Notes under the pieces: model-generated
Told to the model about the DNA's origin: nothing
What the model saw: the letters and a program-made list of their open reading frames with translations, nothing else
Database searches by the model: none
From: Streptomyces himalayensis subsp. himalayensis
Lineage (GTDB): Bacteria; Actinomycetota; Actinomycetes; Streptomycetales; Streptomycetaceae
Length of the DNA stretch: 64,000 nucleotides
Direction of reading: 5' to 3'
Assembly: GCF_013778455.1 (NCBI RefSeq)
Contig: NZ_JACEHE010000029.1
Location: forward strand, 27,276 to 91,275
Made by a program: the position numbers and the translations under genes
Shown: piece by piece, positions 33,252 to 39,891 of the stretch
How positions within the stretch are numbered: the first letter of the stretch is position 1
Layout: each line of letters opens with the position of its first letter

Positions 33252-34379
33252 TCACCGGCGCGGCGCCGTGACCACCACGACCAGGACCGCCAGCATCACA
33301 CCGGCGGCGAGGGCGGGTGCCGGGGAGAAGGCGGCCAGCAGGATGCCGACCGCGGCGACGGGATACGGAATCCACTCGGCCGCGGTTCTCTGGTGGGGCC
33401 GGAGGTGTATGGCCCAGACCGTGATCAGGAAAACGGCCGCGGGGACGGTGACCGCCGCGCCGGCAGCCGTCGACGGGGCGTCGGTGTGACGCGTGACGTG
33501 ATCGGCGTACGCGGCCAGGCCTGCTCCCTCGGCGGTCGCCGAGGCGAAGATCAGGTAGTGGCCGTAGGCCCAGGTGAATCTCCTGCGGTGGGCCTGGTGC
33601 GTCGTGGCGAGCAGAGTGTGCGCGGGTCTGGCGAAGTACAGCCACCACATGGCGTAGACCATGAGCAGGCCGCCGGCCGCCACCGCGTACAGCGAACCAG
33701 TGCCGTGGTGCCGGTCGAAGGCGCCCCGGACGGCGACGGTGGCGGCCGCGACGCACTCGCCGAGGACGATGAGGGTGAAGAGTTGGTAGCGCTCGGCGAT
33801 GTGGCGCGGATGCCATGGGGTCATCCCGGCGGACTGCGCCCACACCGGGACGGACACCTCGGCGACGATCATCACGGCAATACCCGGCAGCCGCGCCGAG
33901 TCCGGGAGACCGAGCAGTGCGACCCATCCGATCTGACACACCGTCACTCCCACGGCGAAGCGCAGGGTGGTCGTCCGCCGAGCGGGGTCGGACCACGCGG
34001 CCCGCAGCCACAGCGCTGCCAACGCCGTACGCAGCACCACGTATCCGATGGTGATGACCCGCAGATCACCATGCTCGAACGCGCGGGGAACGCCGGCGGC
34101 GAGCACGAGCGACCCCGTGATCTGGACCAGCACCGCCAACCGGTACGGGACGTCGTCCGGGTCGTAGGCGGAGGCGAACCAGGTGAAGTTCATCCACGCC
34201 CACCAGATGGTGAAGAAAACCAGCGCGAAGCGCAGGACACCGGTGGCGTAGTCCCCGTGGCTCAGCGCCTCGTGCAGGCTCTCGGACGCCTGCGCCACCG
34301 CGATGACGAAGCACAGGTCGAAGAGGAGTTCCAGCGAGGTGGCGGGCCTGTGCTGCTCGCCGGGGTCGCGACCCGGCAT
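33252..34379 (-). CDS. Low temperature requirement protein A (LtrA) family
   Basis: A membrane protein of 375 residues with about ten hydrophobic segments. The family signature SLELLFDLCFVIAVAQ lies near the start, with FTIWWAWMNFTWFASAYDPD and RYQLFTLIVLGE further in. The biochemical role of LtrA proteins is not established. ATG 34379 was used, but the upstream residues PRRWRT resemble those seen in LtrA proteins, so the true start may lie up to 55 bases earlier, next to the oxidoreductase stop at 34430. It is probably cotranscribed with that gene. Confidence 0.83.
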   Translation of the reverse strand: MPGRDPGEQHRPATSLELLFDLCFVIAVAQASESLHEALSHGDYATGVLRFALVFFTIWWAWMNFTWFASAYDPDDVPYRLAVLVQITGSLVLAAGVPRAFEHGDLRVITIGYVVLRTALAALWLRAAWSDPARRTTTLRFAVGVTVCQIGWVALLGLPDSARLPGIAVMIVAEVSVPVWAQSAGMTPWHPRHIAERYQLFTLIVLGECVAAATVAVRGAFDRHHGTGSLYAVAAGGLLMVYAMWWLYFARPAHTLLATTHQAHRRRFTWAYGHYLIFASATAEGAGLAAYADHVTRHTDAPSTAAGAAVTVPAAVFLITVWAIHLRPHQRTAAEWIPYPVAAVGILLAAFSPAPALAAGVMLAVLVVVVTAPRR

Positions 34380-34429
34380 GGTGCGCCATCGCCTGGGCGC
34401 CGGGTCCGCGTGGGCGATCGGGGGGCGGC

Positions 34430-35797
34430 TCAGCGGAGGGCTCCGAGCGCGGCCTCGACCGTCCGGTGGAAGGTCGGGTAGGTGTAGATCATGTGCCGGA
34501 GCCGGTGGACGGGCACCTCGGCGTGGACGGCCACATTCAGCCCGTAGAGCACCTCGCCTCCCGCCGGCCCCGCCGAGGTCGCGCCGATCAGCACGCCCCG
34601 GTCGGCGTCCTCGACGAGCTTGATGAACCCCTCGTTGCCCGGCCCGTGGATCCAGCCTCGCGTGGAGGAGGCGGTGGTGAGCACGCTGGTGCGCACCCGC
34701 AGCCCTTGCTCACGCGCCTGACCCTCCGTCAATCCCACGGCTCCGATCTCGGGGTCGGTGAACGTGACGCGGGGCAGCGCCCGGTAGTCGGCGTCGGGAC
34801 CGGGCTGCCCGAGGATGTCCTGGACGGCGATCTGCGCCTGGTACATCGACACATGGGTGAAGGCGCCATGGCCGGTGATGTCTCCGACCGCCCACAGCCC
34901 GTCCCCGGCCCGCATCTGCCCGTCGGTGTGCACGACTCCCGCCGTCGGATCGAGCCCCACGGTGTCGACCGCCAGCGCGGCCAGGTCGGCGTGGCGCCCG
35001 GTGGCAACCAGAAGCCGTTCGGCACGCAGCGGCTCCCCGTCGCCCTCCAGGCGGACGGTGAACTCTGTGCCGTCATGGCCGATCTGCCGTGCCCGAGCAC
35101 CCGTGAGTACGGTGACTCCGTCCGCCCGCAGCACCTCCGCGGCCAGCTCCCCGGCCTCTGGTTCCTCCTGCGACAGCAGCCGGTCCTGTCCCTCGATCAC
35201 CGTGACGGCGCACGTGAAGCGGGCGAAGACCTGGGCGAGTTCGACGCCGATGGCGCCTCCGCCGAGAACGACCATCGAGTCGGGCAGCTCCTTGGCCGCC
35301 ATGGCGTCCCGGTTGGTCCAGTACGGCGTTCCCTCGAGCCCTGGGACCGGAGGGATCCGGGGCCGGGTGCCGGTGGCCAGTACGACACCGCGCCGTGCCT
35401 CGACCGTACGGTCGCCCACTGTTACTTGACGCACGCCGGAGAGGCGGCCCGTCCCCCGGACGAGCCGACCGCCCTTGGCCGCGAGACGGTCGGCGGCCAC
35501 CTGGTCGTTCCAGTCGTCGGTGGCCTCGTCGCGTATACGCCCGGCGACCCGATTCCAGTCCGGAGTCACGACCGCTTCGCCGGCGAGGGCGGGCACCCGG
35601 CGCGCCTCGGCGAGCAGGTTGCCCGCCCGGATCATCATCTTGCTGGGCACGCAGCCCCAGTACGGACACTCGCCTCCGACGAGTTCCGCCTCGACCCCCA
35701 CCACGTCAAGGCCGGCCGCGGCCAGCGTGCCCGCGACGTACTCACCACCCGGCCCCAGCCCGACGACCACCACATCCGCCTGCTCGCTCGCGCTCAT
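34430..35797 (-). CDS. FAD-dependent pyridine nucleotide-disulfide oxidoreductase
   Basis: A protein of 455 residues. FAD-binding DVVVVGLGPGGE is followed by the redox-active motif GGECPYWGCVPSK, where two cysteines are spaced CX4C as in dihydrolipoamide and mercuric reductases. The central NAD(P) fold has VVLGGGAIGVELAQVFARF, a second FAD motif is GLWAVGDITGHGAFTH, and the C-terminal dimerisation domain ends in HAEVPVHRLRHMIYTYPTFH. The likely reaction is NAD(P)H-dependent disulfide reduction; the substrate is unknown. ATG 35797 follows GAGGAGAGG. A decayed copy lies at 7200-7433. It is divergent from the Dps-like gene. Confidence 0.87.
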   Translation of the reverse strand: MSASEQADVVVVGLGPGGEYVAGTLAAAGLDVVGVEAELVGGECPYWGCVPSKMMIRAGNLLAEARRVPALAGEAVVTPDWNRVAGRIRDEATDDWNDQVAADRLAAKGGRLVRGTGRLSGVRQVTVGDRTVEARRGVVLATGTRPRIPPVPGLEGTPYWTNRDAMAAKELPDSMVVLGGGAIGVELAQVFARFTCAVTVIEGQDRLLSQEEPEAGELAAEVLRADGVTVLTGARARQIGHDGTEFTVRLEGDGEPLRAERLLVATGRHADLAALAVDTVGLDPTAGVVHTDGQMRAGDGLWAVGDITGHGAFTHVSMYQAQIAVQDILGQPGPDADYRALPRVTFTDPEIGAVGLTEGQAREQGLRVRTSVLTTASSTRGWIHGPGNEGFIKLVEDADRGVLIGATSAGPAGGEVLYGLNVAVHAEVPVHRLRHMIYTYPTFHRTVEAALGALR

Positions 35798-35878
35798 GCC
35801 TGCCTCTCCTCGTTCCCTGGGCTCCACGGGCGTGGACTGCCCCGCCGAGGCTAGATCGGCCGGCCGGACGCCAGTGTC

Positions 35879-35946
35879 CGCCAGCGCACGGGTGCTTGCC
35901 CGAGAGCGAACGACGAGCGCGGAACACCGCGCACAGTGCGCTGGCG
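35879..35946. promoter_or_regulatory. Inverted repeat in oxidoreductase/Dps divergent promoter
   Basis: CGCCAGCGCAC (35879-35889) and its exact complement GTGCGCTGGCG (35936-35946) flank 46 bp in the 243-bp gap between divergent genes. One half is conserved upstream of the pseudogene copy (7526-7536). It is a candidate operator for a redox- or stress-responsive regulator (inferred). Confidence 0.4.
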
Positions 35947-36040
35947 GGCACCACCGCATGCGCTACCGGGCAATGCGCCCTCCGTCCGGGCACCTAGCGT
36001 CACTCGCGTACGCACAGCACAGCACCGCAGGAGGCGGACT

Positions 36041-36619
36041 ATGACCACCAGCTCCAAGACCGTGAGCAGCAGCCAGCCGTGGCTGCACCAGAGGGGCGAG
36101 GTGATCCAGGAGTTCGGCACCGTCAAGCAGTTCCCGATCGGCCTGTCCTACGAGGCGCGGATGTACTCCTGCCAGCGCCTGAACAAGGTCCTGGCGGATA
36201 CGCAGATCCTCTACGGCCTCTACAAGAAGCATCACTGGCTGATGCGCGGCGCGACCTTCTACCAACTGCACCTGGTCCTGGACAAGCACGCCGGGGAACA
36301 GCTCGAACTCGTCGACACCATCGCCGAACGCGTCCAGTCCCTGGGCGGCGTCGCGGTGGGCGACCCCAGGCACGTCGCCGAGATCACGTCGATTCCCCGC
36401 CCTCCGAACGGCGTGGAGGAGGTGCCGGCCATGCTGTCACGGCTGCTGGAGGCCCACGAGACCATCCTCATCGAGGCCCACGACGCAGCCGCCCGGGCCG
36501 GTGAGCTGGGTGACGACGGCACCAACGACCTGCTGGTCTCACAGGTGATCAGGACCGGGGAACTGCAGGCGTGGTTCCTGGCCGAGCATCTGGTCGACAC
36601 GCCGCTGGTCCGCGCCTGA
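36041..36619 (+). CDS. Dps family ferritin-like DNA-protection protein
   Basis: A four-helix protein of 192 residues. KKHHWLMRGATFYQLHLVLD followed by LVDTIAERVQSLGG is the Dps ferroxidase signature, with the His, Asp and Glu ligands that form the intersubunit iron site. The long N-terminal tail (about 40 residues) and short C-terminal tail are typical of Streptomyces Dps proteins. It would store iron using peroxide and may bind DNA. ATG 36041 follows GCAGGAGG. Divergence from a disulfide reductase fits an oxidative stress context. Confidence 0.87.
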   Translation: MTTSSKTVSSSQPWLHQRGEVIQEFGTVKQFPIGLSYEARMYSCQRLNKVLADTQILYGLYKKHHWLMRGATFYQLHLVLDKHAGEQLELVDTIAERVQSLGGVAVGDPRHVAEITSIPRPPNGVEEVPAMLSRLLEAHETILIEAHDAAARAGELGDDGTNDLLVSQVIRTGELQAWFLAEHLVDTPLVRA

Positions 36620-36788
36620 GGGACCCTTCGGCCCGCGTTCGAAGAGGCGTGGGCCCATGTCTGAAGGGCATGAGCACCACCCGTTCACGCTGTGGGGGCC
36701 CCTTTCCCGTGCACGCACAGTCATCTCACCCATGCGGTCCACTCCTACCGTTCGAGGACCGCTCGATCACCTGTTGAATGGAGGAGCC

Positions 36789-37886
36789 TTGCAGTTCGGG
36801 ATCTTCAGCGTTGGCGACGTCACACCGGATCCGACCACGGGCCGTACGCCGACCGAGCGCGAGCGCATCAAGGCCATGATCGCCATCGCTCTGAAGGCCG
36901 AGGAGGTCGGCCTGGACGTCTTCGCGACCGGCGAGCACCACAACCCGCCGTTCGTGCCCTCGTCGCCGACCACCATGCTCGGCTACATAGCCGCGCGGAC
37001 CGAGAGGCTGATCCTCTCCACCGCCACCACCCTCATCACCACCAACGACCCGGTGAAGATCTCCGAGGACTACGCGATGCTCCAGCACCTGGCTGACGGT
37101 CGCGTGGACCTGACAATGGGGCGCGGCAACACCGGGCCGGTCTACCCGTGGTTCGGGCAGGACATCCGGGAAGGCATCAACCTCGCCATCGAGAACTACG
37201 GCCTGCTGCACCGGCTGTGGCGCGAGCACGTCGTCAGCTGGGAGGGCAAGTTCCGCACGCCGCTGCAGGGATTCACGTCCACGCCCCGCCCACTGGACGG
37301 CGTGCCGCCCTTCGTCTGGCACGGCTCCATCCGCTCCCCGGAGATCGCCGAACAGGCCGCCTACTACGGCGACGGTTTCTTCCACAACAACATCTTCTGG
37401 CCGGCCGACCACACCAAGCGGATGATCGAGCTGTACAGGAAGCGGTACGCGCACCACGGGCACGGCACGCCCGAGCAGGCCATCGTCGGCCTCGGCGGCC
37501 AGGTCTTCATGCGAAAGAGCTCCCAGGACGCCGTGCGCGAGTTCCGGCCGTACTTCGACAACGCGCCCGTGTACGGGCACGGCCCCTCGCTCGAGGACTT
37601 CACCGAGCAGACCCCGCTGACCGTCGGCTCCCCGCAGCAGGTCATCGAGAAGACGCTGACCTTCCGCGAATACGCCGGCGACTACCAGCGCCAGTTGTTC
37701 CTGATGGACCACGCCGGCCTGCCCCTCAAGACCGTCCTCGAACAGCTCGACATGCTCGGCGAGGAGGTCGTGCCGGTACTGCGCGAGGAGTTCGCCAAGG
37801 GCCGCCCGGCCGATGTGCCGGACGCGCCGACCCACCAGTCCCTGCTCGCCGCCGCCTCGGAATCGGAAGAGGTGACCGCCGCATGA
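36789..37886 (+). CDS. LLM-class FMN-dependent monooxygenase, CE1758 family
   Basis: A protein of 365 residues with a luciferase-like TIM barrel: QFGIFSVGDVTPDPTTGRTP at the start, then GEHHNPPFVPSSPTTML, STATTLITTNDPVKISEDYA and MGRGNTGPVYPWFGQD. This is the LLM subfamily found in a two-gene unit with a dedicated FMN reductase (CE1758/CE1759 pair). It would use FMNH2 and oxygen on an unknown substrate. TTG 36789 follows GGAGG with 4-nt spacing; the longer frame upstream has no family similarity. Its stop overlaps the reductase start (ATGA). Confidence 0.85.
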   Translation: MQFGIFSVGDVTPDPTTGRTPTERERIKAMIAIALKAEEVGLDVFATGEHHNPPFVPSSPTTMLGYIAARTERLILSTATTLITTNDPVKISEDYAMLQHLADGRVDLTMGRGNTGPVYPWFGQDIREGINLAIENYGLLHRLWREHVVSWEGKFRTPLQGFTSTPRPLDGVPPFVWHGSIRSPEIAEQAAYYGDGFFHNNIFWPADHTKRMIELYRKRYAHHGHGTPEQAIVGLGGQVFMRKSSQDAVREFRPYFDNAPVYGHGPSLEDFTEQTPLTVGSPQQVIEKTLTFREYAGDYQRQLFLMDHAGLPLKTVLEQLDMLGEEVVPVLREEFAKGRPADVPDAPTHQSLLAAASESEEVTAA

Positions 37887-38492
37887 AGCTCGTCGTCGTC
37901 TCAGCGGGGCTGAGCGTCCCGTCCTCCACACGACTGCTCGCCGACCGGCTCACTGACGCGGTCCGCGAAGAGACGGCTGATCAGGACCACAAGGTCGAAG
38001 TCGACGTCATCGAGCTGCGTGCCCTGGCCGTCCCCATCGCCAACAATCTGGTGACCGGTTTCCCGCCGCCACAGCTCACCACCACGATCGAAACGGTCAC
38101 GAGCGCCGACGGCCTGATCGCCGTGACACCGGTGTTCACCGCCTCATACAGCGGACTGTTCAAGTCCTTCTTCGACCTGATCGACCCGCACGCCCTCACC
38201 GGCAAGCCGGTCCTGATCGCAGCAACAGGCGGCACGGCCCGCCACTCACTGGTCCTGGAACACGCCCTGCGCCCGCTCTTCACCTACCTGCGCGCCGTCG
38301 TCGTCCCCCACCGCGGTCTACGCCGCGTCCGAGGACTGGGGATCCGGCAGCGACGCGTACGCGGAGGGCCTGCCCGCACGCATACAGCGGGCGGGCGGGG
38401 AGATGGCCTCGCTCCTGGCCGCCAGGGCAACCGACCCCATGCCCGAGGACGACATCACCGACAAGCAGCTCTCCGATCTGCGCTTCGACTGA
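37883..38492 (+). pseudogene. Frameshifted NADPH-dependent FMN reductase, CE1759 family
   Basis: The first 140 codons read as an intact flavodoxin-like FMN reductase (LVVVSAGLSVPSSTRLLADR, LIAVTPVFTASYSGLFKSFF, VLIAATGGTARHS). At the C-run 38305-38309 one base too many shifts the frame. The correct continuation, TAVYAASEDWGSGSDAYAEG to DKQLSDLRFD, is present in the next frame and stops at 38492. With four Cs the gene would encode about 202 residues. It starts ATG 37883, overlapping the monooxygenase by 4 nt. It is either a true recent mutation or a sequencing error in a homopolymer. Confidence 0.85.
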
Positions 38493-38807
38493 GCCCGGGT
38501 CAACGAGCACGATCGCCGCCTGCTGGTGTCCCGCGCGCGGGCCGGCTCCTGCCTCTACGAGAGCACTCCGGGCGCCTCGGTACCGGTGCCACACCCAGTT
38601 CGACGTCGACGGCCGCTGGCACGTGCGGTCCACCCGCCAACGCGCCCTTTCCCGGCGTACGTTGGGGGCAGACGAGGTGGAACCACTCGCGGCTCATGCG
38701 CCTCTTTGGTCAAGCAGGCTGCACTTCGGCCCGATTGAGCCATTCCATTCCCCTTGATCCACCCCGTCGGACCGAGCGGGGTGGCCGCGAAGCCCAGGAG
38801 GCAGTAG
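38493..38807. other. Gene-free stretch before amidase
   Basis: 315 bases. A frame with CHTQFDVDGRWHVRSTRQRA has natural composition, but it has no start or recognisable family and may be a remnant. The last bases hold AGGAGG, the ribosome binding site for the TTG start at 38808. Confidence 0.4.
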
Positions 38808-39734
38808 TTGAGCACCAAGACAGGGCCCCAGCGTTTCCCCGGCGCGAGCCGTGCCAACTGGTACCAGGACGACTTCGGCGGTGACGCGATGGAGGTCAAT
38901 GTCGTCGTTCTGCACACCACCGAAGGCCGCACGCTGCCCGGCTACGGCGGTGGTTCCGCGGCACCGAATCTGACGGCGGTGCCCGACCTGGGTGCCAAGA
39001 AGCTGAAGTGGTACCAGCACTTCGACATCGAGACCTCGTCCAGAGCGCTGGTCAACCTGCGAGGCGGAGTCGATACGAACACCCTGAACGTGTGCCAGGT
39101 CGAGCTGGTCGGCACCTGCAACCCCAAGGAGCATGCGAAGTGGAAGGCTGCCGGCCAGGACCACATCTACTGGCCGGACGCTCCCGACTGGGCGCTGCGC
39201 GGCATAGCGCGGTTCCTCGCGTGGATGCACGAGGAGCACGGTGTACCGCTCTCCGGCCGGAAGCAGTGGCCGGCGTACCCGGCGTCGTACGGGAACGGCA
39301 GCGGCCAGCGGATGACCGGCGCCGAGTGGAAGGCGTTCAAGGGCGTGTGCGGGCACATGCACGTGCCCGAGAACTCACACGGCGACCCCGGCGCGATCGA
39401 CTTCTCCAGGATCGTCAAGTACGCCAAGGCCGAGCTGGATCTCGGTGACGACGGCCCCGAGGACTCGGCGCCCTCGACACCGTCCAAGCCGGCCGTCCCG
39501 GCGTACCCCGGCCGCAAGTACTTCCGGGACGGGGCCTCGAACAAGTACGTCCTCCAGCTCGGCAAGCAGCTGGTGAAGCGGGGCTTCGGCGACCACTACA
39601 AGGTGGGGCCGAGCAAGGCCTGGGGCGAGGCCGACCGGTTGAACGTGCGGGACTTCCAGAAGTCCCGCAAGGAGTTGCGCGGCGACGCCGACGGCTACCC
39701 GGGCCCGCTGACCTGGCGCCTGCTGTTCTCCTGA
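38808..39734 (+). CDS. Amidase with C-terminal peptidoglycan-binding domain (endolysin-like)
   Basis: A protein of 308 residues. Residues about 25-200 resemble an N-acetylmuramoyl-L-alanine amidase/PGRP fold (VVVLHTTEGRTLPGYGGG, WYQHFDIETSSRALVNL, CGHMHVPENSHGDPGAID; the His of LHTTEG and the HGDPG His would bind zinc). A Pro/Ser linker follows. The C-terminal 75 residues are a peptidoglycan-binding domain (YVLQLGKQLVKRGFGDHYKV, then FQKSRKELRGDADGYPGPLT). There is no signal peptide. Phage endolysins have this layout; no other phage gene is nearby. TTG 38808 follows AGGAGG. Confidence 0.82.
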   Translation: MSTKTGPQRFPGASRANWYQDDFGGDAMEVNVVVLHTTEGRTLPGYGGGSAAPNLTAVPDLGAKKLKWYQHFDIETSSRALVNLRGGVDTNTLNVCQVELVGTCNPKEHAKWKAAGQDHIYWPDAPDWALRGIARFLAWMHEEHGVPLSGRKQWPAYPASYGNGSGQRMTGAEWKAFKGVCGHMHVPENSHGDPGAIDFSRIVKYAKAELDLGDDGPEDSAPSTPSKPAVPAYPGRKYFRDGASNKYVLQLGKQLVKRGFGDHYKVGPSKAWGEADRLNVRDFQKSRKELRGDADGYPGPLTWRLLFS

Positions 39735-39743
39735 GCCACGGAG

Positions 39744-39785
39744 CGCCGAGCCCCGTCGACGTCGAACGCCTGACGGGGCTCGGCG
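39744..39785. terminator. 14-bp hairpin terminator
   Basis: CGCCGAGCCCCGTC (39744-39757) pairs perfectly with GACGGGGCTCGGCG (39772-39785), 10 bp after the amidase stop and upstream of the convergent lyase stop. Confidence 0.8.
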
Positions 39786-39891
39786 GCACATCACCTGCTG
39801 CGGCTGCGGTCCACTCTGCACGGCACCTTCTGGGACGTCCGTCCCCGTCCGTCCCCCGAGGCGACTCCCTCTCAACGGATGCCGGGCAGGG

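Noticed and set aside
2090..36619. A biosynthetic gene cluster
   Set aside because: No PKS, NRPS, terpene, RiPP precursor or tailoring set is present; hydrolases, regulators and redox genes fit catabolism or detoxification better.
38808..39734. Prophage or integrated element around the endolysin-like gene
   Set aside because: No integrase, attachment repeat, tRNA target, terminase or structural genes were found on either side.
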